Shown here one piece after another: positions 7,264 through 13,542 of a stretch of DNA of 16,845 nucleotides. The position numbers and the translations under genes were made by a program. The notes under the pieces are model-generated. The model saw only the letters and a list, made by a program, of their open reading frames with translations. It did not search any database and was not told where the DNA came from. The first letter of the stretch is position 1, and each line of letters begins with the position of its first letter. The DNA is from CAZJAD01 sp964543855 (GTDB lineage: Bacteria; Electryoneota; RPQS01; DYHQ01), in NCBI GenBank assembly GCA_964543855.1, contig CAZJAD010000045.1, positions 1-16,845 of the forward strand, written 5' to 3'.

Positions 7264-8142
7264 TCAGAACATCTCGACGACGCGCACCGGAATCGTCGCC
7301 GGTCGGTAACCCGCGTCAGCGACCACCTTCTGTCCGGCATTCGAGACAATGAAGGTGAGAAAACCGGCGGCCACATCCGACTTCTGCCGGTTCGTAATGT
7401 AAGCGATCGTGAGCTTGAAGGGATAACGGGGCGGTTCAACGATTGTCTTGATATTGGGAGGGATCTCGATGGTGCCCGTTCGCCACCACAGCTTGCGCAG
7501 GTGCGTCTGATTGATCGGGAGGGACACAACCGCCAGCGCTCCAGCATCGGCCTCGGCCTTTTCAACGAGGTCCGCCTGAGTCGTACAGATGACCGCAATG
7601 ACCTTATCCAGGAGGCCGAAATAACTCATGAGTGCTTCCCAGCCTCCCTCGCCGGGAAGCGGCACATAAGGATGGCACGGGATATCCGGGCCCCCAACCT
7701 CGTCCCAGCTCTCCCATGTCCCGGTAAGAAACCGGCGCAGCGCCACCGAATCAATGGCCCGGACCGGGTTGTCGGGATGTACCCCAAAATAGAGCGGCAG
7801 CGTCGCCACCGGGTACTGGTAGATGGGTATGCTGTTTTGGGCGGCAACCAGAGACTCCGCCTCCAGAAGCGGTCGGTCCAAGAAGATCTGTTCCAGCGAG
7901 CCAAAAAGAAGAGAGTCAACCGCCACGCGTGTCCGGAGCTGTGCAAGATCAATGCGTGCGTCCGTATAATAGCTTTCGAACCGTTTGGCCAATTCCACGC
8001 CCAAATGCTCGGTGGATGAGGAGGCGTAGATGAATGCGGACCCCGAAGTGGGACTGGTTTTTTTCCCGGCAGGAGCACACCCGGCAAGCCAGATCAAGCC
8101 GAGCACAAGCGCTATGGCGAGACTATACAGTCTTTGATTCAT
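7264..8142 (-). CDS. PstS-like periplasmic substrate-binding lipoprotein
   Basis: 292 residues from ATG 8142. The frame is open further upstream, but this ATG begins a classic lipoprotein signal (MNQRLYSLAIALVLGLIWLAGC, lipobox LAGC, Cys22). The body fits the PBP-like domain of phosphate-binding proteins: FIYASSSTEHL at 37-47, FLDRPLLEAE at 87-96, VATLPLYFGVHPDNPV at 112-127, and the terminal YPFKLTIAYIT...FLTFIVSNAGQKVVADAGYRP at 240-281. Where PstS has the phosphate-binding DGSGT loop, this protein reads PLPGEGGWEAL (161-171). Phosphate binding is therefore doubtful. No pstC, pstA, pstB or phoU is near. It overlaps the upstream small membrane gene by 20 nt and follows the TonB/Exb set, so a role in that envelope system is more likely than classical phosphate import. 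Its Shine-Dalgarno (CGGGGACA) is weak, consistent with coupled translation. Confidence 0.8.
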   Translation of the reverse strand: MNQRLYSLAIALVLGLIWLAGCAPAGKKTSPTSGSAFIYASSSTEHLGVELAKRFESYYTDARIDLAQLRTRVAVDSLLFGSLEQIFLDRPLLEAESLVAAQNSIPIYQYPVATLPLYFGVHPDNPVRAIDSVALRRFLTGTWESWDEVGGPDIPCHPYVPLPGEGGWEALMSYFGLLDKVIAVICTTQADLVEKAEADAGALAVVSLPINQTHLRKLWWRTGTIEIPPNIKTIVEPPRYPFKLTIAYITNRQKSDVAAGFLTFIVSNAGQKVVADAGYRPATIPVRVVEMF

Positions 8143-8395
8143 TGTCCCCGTTGGAAGTCTTCTTTGCCGAGCTCTCACGCAGAAACCTGTCACGAAACCC
8201 GCCGTATGGGCGACGCGGCGGCGGGGGCGCAAGAAGAAAAACCACGCCGCGGTAAAGGCCAAAAAGGACGGTTACAACGCCGAGCATGGGGCGCATGCCC
8301 GTGCCCGGCGGCAATCCCGGAAAGATCCAGCCAGCAAGAATCCCTGTGCCCATCACCAAAAAGAAAATCGGCAGGCCAAGTCGAAGCAGACGCAC
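8123..8395 (-). CDS. Small membrane protein, two predicted helices, unknown function
   Basis: 90 residues from GTG 8395 to TAG 8123. It has two hydrophobic segments, about 5-25 (LGLPIFFLVMGTGILAGWIF) and about 34-54 (MRPMLGVVTVLFGLYRGVVF). A proline stretch (PPPPRRP) and a hydrophilic, charged tail rich in Arg, Lys, Ser and Asn follow. It has no family I recognise. Reasons to call it real: a coherent hydrophobic pattern, a 20-nt overlap with the PstS-like start in another frame, and otherwise empty space after the tonB terminator. The start is uncertain: no good Shine-Dalgarno precedes the GTG. The inner ATG at residue 15 would cut into the first helix. It is probably co-translated with the PstS-like lipoprotein. 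Confidence 0.65.
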   Translation of the reverse strand: MRLLRLGLPIFFLVMGTGILAGWIFPGLPPGTGMRPMLGVVTVLFGLYRGVVFLLAPPPPRRPYGGFRDRFLRESSAKKTSNGDNESKTV

Positions 8396-8420
8396 TATCC
8401 TGCACCCGGAGAGGCGAACG

Positions 8421-8444
8421 AAAAGGGCCTCGTGAATGAGGCCC
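8421..8444 (-). terminator. Hairpin terminator after tonB
   Basis: On the minus strand GGGCCTC (8444-8438) pairs with GAGGCCC (8431-8425) around a 6-nt loop, followed by TTTT (8424-8421). It begins 10 nt after the tonB stop and lies 25 nt before the start of the small membrane gene. It can end or attenuate the exb-tonB transcript. Confidence 0.6.
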
Positions 8445-8454
8445 GACGAGGTTA

Positions 8455-9198
8455 CTACTTGAATTCAAAATTGAAGGGAATGGCTATCCAGACACCCACG
8501 GGGTTGTTCTGCTGAATCGCGGGTGTGAACTTCCACTTCTGGATGACTTTGATGACCTCCTCCTCAAAGCCAAGACCAGCCGGCTTGGCGGCCATGATCT
8601 CCCATCTGCGCACATCCCCCTTCTTGTCCACATAGATCTGCACGACCACTTTCCCCTTCACGCCAGCTGTCTTGGCCATTTCAGGATAATCTGGCTTTGG
8701 ACTGACGATGGGCTGGGGAGCCACCTCGTAGGGCGTAAAAGTCTCCGAAGACGGAATGAGGTCCCCAAGTTCGAGCTCCTTGAACACCGTCTCCACATCG
8801 TCGCCGCCGAAAAGCGTGGTGTCCTCCGCTGGCGTGGCGGCCACGGCAAGCTCCTCCTGCGATTGAATCGTCACTTCTTCCTTCTCCTCCTCATCCGGCA
8901 CGGCGACCGGCTTGGCCGCCGCCGGTGGCGCAATCTTCGGTTGGGCCACCTTGATCGTCGGTGGGACCGTCTTGTCCGTGATGGACGGAGGAGCGCCAAG
9001 CATGGACGGATCCAGAACCACGACACGCTTGGGCGGAGGCGGCTTTCGGGTCAGGGCCAGTGCCGCAACATAAGAACCGACGGCCGTCCCATGGAGACCT
9101 ACGGAGACGGCAAGGCCAATCCAGAGGTAACGCTTCAGATATTTCCTCAACTCGAAAGAACCGTAACGGTCTTTGGTCAGTTCTTCATAAACATCCAT
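8455..9198 (-). CDS. tonB: Energy transducer TonB
   Basis: 247 residues from ATG 9198, with a strong AGGAGGT 5 nt upstream. TonB couples the ExbB-ExbD proton motor to outer-membrane receptors. One membrane helix lies at about 24-48. Within it, SVGLH (S32, H36) reproduces the S-x-x-x-H pair of the E. coli TonB helix (S16, H20) that contacts ExbB/ExbD. A Pro/Lys linker (52-100) is followed by an acidic stretch (DEEEKEE, 102-108; GGDDVETVFKELELGD, 131-146). The C-terminal TonB domain runs from about 165 to 247 (YPEMAKTAGVKGKVVVQIYV, then KWKFTPAIQQNNPVGVWIAIPFNFEF). The cytoplasmic N-terminus (YGSFELRKYLKRYLWIGLAVS) is of the FCB-type TonB kind. It is last in the exbB-exbD-exbD-tonB run, after a 116-bp spacer, and is followed by a hairpin terminator. 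No TonB-dependent receptor is in the window. Confidence 0.92.
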   Translation of the reverse strand: MDVYEELTKDRYGSFELRKYLKRYLWIGLAVSVGLHGTAVGSYVAALALTRKPPPPKRVVVLDPSMLGAPPSITDKTVPPTIKVAQPKIAPPAAAKPVAVPDEEEKEEVTIQSQEELAVAATPAEDTTLFGGDDVETVFKELELGDLIPSSETFTPYEVAPQPIVSPKPDYPEMAKTAGVKGKVVVQIYVDKKGDVRRWEIMAAKPAGLGFEEEVIKVIQKWKFTPAIQQNNPVGVWIAIPFNFEFK

Positions 9199-9314
9199 CG
9201 TTTACCTCCTCTCCGCTAAGCCCGTTTGCGCATGTCCCTGTCAGGCCTCCACTTCATAGGACGTGTCGGAACATACACTTGTTGCACTGGCGGATAGAGC
9301 TCTCACCTATTATA

Positions 9315-9923
9315 CTATTCACCTGTTTCCTCGGTGCCCGCTTCTGCCGCGGCAGCAGCCTCGGCGGCCTCCGCTTCGGCGACAAGGGCCATGCAATTCG
9401 CAGGGACACCCCCAAGCCGCAGCACCGAATCGTCTGCGAAGGTGTAGCGATCCAGACTGAAGCGAGTCGTCTTGGCCACATTGAACTCATCGATCAAGTT
9501 GACCATGCTCTCATAGTTTGCCAGTCGGCAAATCCGAGCCACGATAATCAGGCGGCTGCGTCCCTCTTTGTCCAGGCCGACAGCCGCTCTCCGCTCCAGG
9601 AGCTTGGGCCGCAGCGAATCCCACGGCAAGGGCTGGGGTAGATCATTCCCTACATTATAGAATAGCTCATCGGTCTCGATAACCCGCAGGGTCAAAAGGC
9701 GCGACTCGCCGACCTCCAGCTCCGTCGGGACTTCGGTTTCCGGGGGGAGATTGATCTCCATAGCCTGAGGCAATCGGAAGACGGTCGTCACCATGAAGAA
9801 GACGAGCAACAGGAAGGCGATGTCCACCATCGGCGTCATGTCGATCCGGATAGCAACCCGAGGGCGCTTCCACGCCTTTGCGCCACCACGTTCCTTCGGT
9901 CCGGCAGCATCAACAGCAGCCAT
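9315..9923 (-). CDS. ExbD/TolR family proton-channel subunit (second of the pair)
   Basis: 202 residues from ATG 9923, with AAGGAGG 7 nt upstream. The single membrane helix carries the signature MTPMVDIAFLLLVFFM (residues 29-44). D34 corresponds to the proton-carrying Asp25 of E. coli ExbD. The periplasmic domain follows (LPPETEVP, then LIIVARICRLANYESMVNLIDEF). It diverges from the usual 'V-A-D-K-x-x-Y' strand found in the neighbouring ExbD, and it has an Ala/Glu-rich tail (about 180-202, ending TEETGE) that is unusual for the family. It follows the other exbD by 12 nt. Two different ExbD proteins with one ExbB suggest a hetero-dimeric ExbD in the motor. Confidence 0.9.
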   Translation of the reverse strand: MAAVDAAGPKERGGAKAWKRPRVAIRIDMTPMVDIAFLLLVFFMVTTVFRLPQAMEINLPPETEVPTELEVGESRLLTLRVIETDELFYNVGNDLPQPLPWDSLRPKLLERRAAVGLDKEGRSRLIIVARICRLANYESMVNLIDEFNVAKTTRFSLDRYTFADDSVLRLGGVPANCMALVAEAEAAEAAAAAEAGTEETGE

Positions 9924-9935
9924 TCACAGTCCTCC

Positions 9936-10442
9936 TTATCCAGCCTCTCCAACCGGCCGAACACCCTCGGGCTCGGTCTCGAGCTCAGTGATGAGATGGA
10001 ATCGGGTCATCTTGTTCTTCTGAAGAGCGCCCATCACATCTTCCACCAGCCCGTAGTCGGCCTCCTTGTCCGCCTTCACGATAATACGAACCTTCGGATT
10101 GTGCAGCCGGTAGTTCGTGATGACAACCGGGAGCTCACGCGTGGAGAATTCCTTGCTCGTGACTTGGCCGGTCTCCGTCTCCTTGATGAACCCGTGCTTG
10201 AGGTCCAGATTGGCCGCGCCAGTGGTCAAGAAGATCTTGTTCGCCTTCGGAATCGTGATGATGACAACATCAGACTCGGGGAGTTTGATCTCGGAATGGC
10301 TGGCCGCCAAACTCACCGAAAACTCCTCGGGTGGCTTGAACTGGGTCGTCGACATGAAGAAGACCAGAAGAAGAAAGGCGATGTCCACCATCGGCGTCAT
10401 GTCAATCTTGATCGGGATGCGTTTTGGCTTTGGAACCGCCAC
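9936..10442 (-). CDS. ExbD/TolR family proton-channel subunit (first of the pair)
   Basis: 168 residues from GTG 10442, with AAGGAGG about 9 nt upstream, inside the end of exbB. The start is four bases after the exbB stop, so translation is probably coupled. The membrane helix carries MTPMVDIAFLLLVFFM (15-30). D20 is the expected proton-carrying aspartate. The periplasmic domain is canonical, with IIVKADKEADYGLVEDVMGALQK near residues 120-142. It lies between exbB and the second exbD and is much more standard than the latter. It should act in the inner membrane as part of the ExbB-ExbD-TonB motor. Confidence 0.92.
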   Translation of the reverse strand: MAVPKPKRIPIKIDMTPMVDIAFLLLVFFMSTTQFKPPEEFSVSLAASHSEIKLPESDVVIITIPKANKIFLTTGAANLDLKHGFIKETETGQVTSKEFSTRELPVVITNYRLHNPKVRIIVKADKEADYGLVEDVMGALQKNKMTRFHLITELETEPEGVRPVGEAG

Positions 10443-10446
10443 GGCA

Positions 10447-11220
10447 CTACGCCTCCTTTTCCTTCAAGAGTTCGACCATCACATAGGACGCTTCGTCAAT
10501 ATTATAGTTGAACTGGTCCACCTTGTTGACAAAGAAATTATAAGAGATGATACCGAGAATCGCCGCCGCGAGCCCCCCGGCCGTATTGACAAGCGCCTCG
10601 GAAATCCCCATCGCGAGCTGGATCGCGTCGGGTGCCCCCTGACGCGCCATGGCGGCGAACGCACGGATCATACCGATCGTCGTGCCTAAAAGGCCGACCA
10701 TCGTCGCCGTCGACGCAATCGTCGAGAGAGCGATGAGGTTGCGCTCGAGGATCGGAATTTCGATCAGGCGCGCCTCATCAATCGCGCGCTGAGTCTCCGA
10801 CAGCCTCTTCTCGGGCGAAATTTCAGCGGCACCAACCAGCCGCCGATACTGGTCAATTCCGGCTTTGAGTACGGCCGCTGCCGAACCTCGCTGCCGGTCG
10901 CAAAGCCCCGATGCATCCTCCAACTTCCCCTCTCGAATCGCCTTGGAAAACTCTGCGAAGAAGATTTGAATAATCCGTGTCCCGCGAGCCTTTCGGAGAG
11001 TGAGAATGCGCTCCACTACATACGCAACCACCATGATCAACATAGTCAGGAGCGCTGCGACGAGGGGGCCAGCCTGCACAACCTGGTGTATGATCGGATT
11101 GACTGCGCGATGGGTCGTGGGATCCACCACATCAATCGCTGGAAGCCACACGAAAACAACCGCGCAGCTGATCACCAACGCTACGATCAGAACGATCGTT
11201 GTAAAAGCACCTTGTTTCAT
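10447..11220 (-). CDS. exbB: MotA/TolQ/ExbB proton-channel protein
   Basis: 257 residues from ATG 11220, with GAGAGG 8 nt upstream. Hydrophobic segments lie at about 8-27, 52-72, 163-187 and 210-232. The first is an N-terminal helix beyond the three of E. coli ExbB, as in many FCB homologues. Family motifs are clear: GLLGTTIGMIRAF (177-188), where T180 matches T148 of E. coli ExbB, and GISEALVNTAGGLAAAI (205-221), where E208 and T213 match E176 and T181. The pentameric ExbB surrounds ExbD and converts proton flow into TonB movement. It is the first gene of exbB-exbD-exbD-tonB. A hairpin with a T-tract separates it from the TPR gene 95 bp upstream, so it may have its own promoter, which I could not identify. 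Confidence 0.92.
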   Translation of the reverse strand: MKQGAFTTIVLIVALVISCAVVFVWLPAIDVVDPTTHRAVNPIIHQVVQAGPLVAALLTMLIMVVAYVVERILTLRKARGTRIIQIFFAEFSKAIREGKLEDASGLCDRQRGSAAAVLKAGIDQYRRLVGAAEISPEKRLSETQRAIDEARLIEIPILERNLIALSTIASTATMVGLLGTTIGMIRAFAAMARQGAPDAIQLAMGISEALVNTAGGLAAAILGIISYNFFVNKVDQFNYNIDEASYVMVELLKEKEA

Positions 11221-11289
11221 TCCCAGAACCTCTCAAGTAGAAATCAACGATGATGAAAAGATGACAATAGAATTCACGGAATTAGAAAG

Positions 11290-11336
11290 AAAAACGCCCG
11301 ACGTGGCTCCACGCCTCATTTGCCACCGAGGCGTTT
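11290..11336 (-). terminator. Composite hairpin / terminator between the TPR gene and exbB
   Basis: Two alternative stems overlap the TPR stop codon. One is ACGCCTC/GAGGCGT (11311-11317 with 11328-11334). The other is an outer AAACGCC/GGCGTTT (11292-11298 with 11330-11336) enclosing a CGTG/CACG hairpin. On the minus strand the outer stem is followed by a T-rich run (TTTTTCTTTCT). It could terminate or attenuate transcription between the TPR gene and exbB. Confidence 0.45.
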
Positions 11337-13106
11337 CTTGTATTCTGTGACGGCTTCGTAGGTCTCCTTCAAGTCTTTGTCGCTTGGCTTGAAGCGAAGC
11401 GCCTGCCCAAACCCCCGCTCGGCCCCCGACAGATAGTCCCCGCCCTCAGCCAAGAGCTCGTCGCCAGGAATCAGCCCATCGTGGCTGTCGCGAATTCTCT
11501 CCCGAATCTTCAGGAAATGCGACCAGTTTGCATAGCCAAACAGACTCCAGAAATCCCCCCGGTCGGGGCAATAGGTCACGGCCTGTCTCAGATTACGAAT
11601 CGCTGGAACATACTGCTCTTGATTGAAATAGATGAGCCCCATCTGGCCGTAGGCATCGCAGTTGGCCGAATCTAAACGGGTAACTTCTTCGTAAACCTTG
11701 ATCGCATCATTCTGGAAACCCCGAGCCGCCAGGATTGACGCCAGATACGAACGCGCTGATACATTGACATTGTCGCACAGGGTTCCCTGTCTCAGAGCTT
11801 CGATAGCTTCCGTCCACTTTTTCATGCGCCCGTAGCTGTAGCCCATGTTAATCATCGCCCCGCACTTATCGGGCTCCAGTTCGAGCGTTTTCTTGTAATA
11901 GACAATAGCGGAATCAAGCTGGTCATTGTTGTAGTGCACCGTTGCCACCCGGTACGTGATCCGGGGTTGCGCCGGGTCGGCCACAAGCGACCGCTTGAAG
12001 AAAACCGCCGCGGAATCGTAGTGAAGCACCTTCAATTGCCCCACAGTATCCCGAGAGGCAAGGTTGTAATACGCATCACCTGCCATCGTGAGCAACTCCG
12101 CGTCGGTCGTCGTATCGGCAAACACCGAACGCAGGAACCCAATCTCACCGGCGTACTTTCGCTGATCCTCCATTGTCTTCGCCAGCAGCACAATGACTTC
12201 CCGACGGTGCGGTCGCAGCTCGTGGGCTTCACGGAGCGATCGCTCAGCCATGGGCAAATCGCCAAGATTGCGATAGGTCTGCCCAAGCAGATATTGCGAA
12301 TAGAAATGCTTCGGCCGGTCTTTGACAGCCGCCTGCAGAGGTTCCAAGGCTTCGACATACCGACTCGCAGCGAAATACAGCTTCCCAATCTGGTAGTTTA
12401 CCTCGATATTCGTCGAATCGGCGTCCCGCACCGTCTTGAACTCTGCCATGGCTTCGTCGAACTGCTTGTTGTTGAGAAGCACCTGAGCAAGTTCGAAACG
12501 AAGCTGCGCATCGGTCGGAGCAAGCTCGATAGCGTGGCGATAATGATCAATGGCCAAGACGAGAACATTCTGATCCCGGTAGACGCGAGCCAAGAGTTTC
12601 GGGTAGAGAGGGTTCTCCGGATTCTTCGCAGTCGCTTCAGCGAGAATCCGAATGGCCTCCGTGTTGTGTCCCTGACTGGCCAGAACGCGCGCCCGGCTCG
12701 CTTTGATCTCCCAGAGTTTGCCCCGGCGATCTTTGGCTTCAGCGGCGGCCACAAACTGCTCTGCCTCCTCCACATCACCTCGGGCCAGCAGAGCGTCCAC
12801 AACGGGGACGAGGCTACCGACATCCGTCGGCTTGGTCGACAGCACCTGCTTCAAGTGCTCAACACCTTCGACGGTATCTCCGAGAGCAATCTGAGCCACT
12901 CCCAAGAGCCAGCGTGCTTCCACAGATTTGGAGTCACGGCCAAGAACAATCCGCGCCTTCTCGATGACGGCGTCCCACTTCTGTGCCTCCGCATAAGCAT
13001 GAGCCGCCTGGAGGTCTGGATCCTTCGCCGCAAAACCCGCACGGGGCAGAAGCAGCACCGCGAGCACGAGGACACAAAAATAAAAGCGAAGAGAAGGCAA
13101 GTTCAT
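11316..13106 (-). CDS. Periplasmic tetratricopeptide-repeat (TPR) protein
   Basis: 596 residues from ATG 13106. A Sec signal peptide (residues 1-26, ...LLLPRAGFA) precedes an almost continuous array of TPR helices from about 30 to 590. Clear TPR patterns include AIDHYRHAIELAPTDAQLRF, EALEPLQAAVKDRP, SAIVYYKKTLELEPDKCGA and AIRNLRQAVTYCPDRGDF. TPR arrays are protein-protein scaffolds, and no enzymatic domain is visible. The protein should lie in the periplasm or on the outer face of the inner membrane. It sits immediately upstream of exbB-exbD-exbD-tonB, so it may be a partner of that motor, but a hairpin separates the two. No good Shine-Dalgarno precedes the ATG, although a good sigma70-like promoter lies 50-80 nt upstream. 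The two or three terminal Cys residues in the last repeats have no known role. Confidence 0.88.
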   Translation of the reverse strand: MNLPSLRFYFCVLVLAVLLLPRAGFAAKDPDLQAAHAYAEAQKWDAVIEKARIVLGRDSKSVEARWLLGVAQIALGDTVEGVEHLKQVLSTKPTDVGSLVPVVDALLARGDVEEAEQFVAAAEAKDRRGKLWEIKASRARVLASQGHNTEAIRILAEATAKNPENPLYPKLLARVYRDQNVLVLAIDHYRHAIELAPTDAQLRFELAQVLLNNKQFDEAMAEFKTVRDADSTNIEVNYQIGKLYFAASRYVEALEPLQAAVKDRPKHFYSQYLLGQTYRNLGDLPMAERSLREAHELRPHRREVIVLLAKTMEDQRKYAGEIGFLRSVFADTTTDAELLTMAGDAYYNLASRDTVGQLKVLHYDSAAVFFKRSLVADPAQPRITYRVATVHYNNDQLDSAIVYYKKTLELEPDKCGAMINMGYSYGRMKKWTEAIEALRQGTLCDNVNVSARSYLASILAARGFQNDAIKVYEEVTRLDSANCDAYGQMGLIYFNQEQYVPAIRNLRQAVTYCPDRGDFWSLFGYANWSHFLKIRERIRDSHDGLIPGDELLAEGGDYLSGAERGFGQALRFKPSDKDLKETYEAVTEYKKRLGGK

Positions 13107-13158
13107 GAGCGAGGTTTTCTCGATGGCTTCGCTGTAAAGTAGTTCAATTTAAGTATGT

Positions 13159-13187
13159 AATATACCCAACTTCCGCCTAAATCGCAA
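13159..13187 (-). promoter_or_regulatory. Sigma70-like promoter of the TPR gene
   Basis: On the minus strand, -35 TTGCGA (13187-13182, 4 of 6 consensus bases) and -10 TATATT (13164-13159, 5 of 6) are separated by exactly 17 nt. The predicted transcript start lies near 13152, giving a leader of about 45 nt to ATG 13106. Confidence 0.55.
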
Positions 13188-13447
13188 GTGAAAATCTGCA
13201 CACTCCTTCCCCTTACCCTCAGTAGCTCTCGCTCCCTCCAAACCACGGTTCATTGCAGCCACTGCACATCCATGATGCCGACCCAACTCCTTTAACAACA
13301 AGCCTATAGACGTCATCATCCCAGGTCCGGCGGCCTCAACGCAACTCCCACTCAACCGGCCCGGCTCTGCGCAGCGGCATAACAGCAGAGTAACCAAGCC
13401 ATAAGACCCACTTGTGAGTTCGTCTCCTACCGGAAGCCAGACGAAAT

Positions 13448-13481
13448 GCGCGCGGCACCCTATCGCTCGGGTATCGCGCGC
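13448..13481 (-). terminator. Long GC-rich hairpin after the S41 protease gene
   Basis: GCGCGCG (13448-13454) pairs with CGCGCGC (13475-13481). After a 2x2 internal loop, ACCC (13457-13460) pairs with GGGT (13469-13472) around an 8-nt loop. It lies about 60 nt after the ctpA-like stop. On the minus strand only ATTTCG follows, a poor T-tract, so intrinsic termination is uncertain. Confidence 0.4.
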
Positions 13482-13542
13482 TTGCCTTGACTAAAGTCTC
13501 TCCCGGGGTGCAGCTAATCTCCACGACAGCCGCTTGCCCGAT

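Larger units (their letters stand above)
13107..13542. other. Intergenic region (436 bp) with promoter and hairpin
   Basis: Between the S41 protease gene and the TPR gene. It holds the promoter at 13159-13187 and the hairpin at 13448-13481, both listed separately. Short open frames in the remainder have no protein-like features. No tRNA or other RNA gene was recognised. The middle part (about 13190-13440) shows nothing I can name. Confidence 0.5.

Noticed and set aside
7264..8142. Assigning the gene symbol pstS
   Set aside because: The phosphate-binding SGT signature and all pst permease neighbours are missing, so the symbol would imply an unsupported function.
7264..8262. Longer PstS-like protein starting at 8262
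   Set aside because: The extra 40 residues are Arg-rich and overlap the small membrane gene widely. The ATG at 8142 begins an exact lipoprotein signal with lipobox.
11934..13142. A 402-codon plus-strand frame opposite the TPR gene
   Set aside because: It is antisense to a well-supported TPR protein, has a His/Arg/Leu-rich composition typical of complement frames in GC-rich genes, and shows no domain pattern.
13149..13397. An 82-codon minus-strand frame between the protease and TPR genes
   Set aside because: No Shine-Dalgarno, no domain or membrane pattern, and it covers the promoter of the TPR gene.
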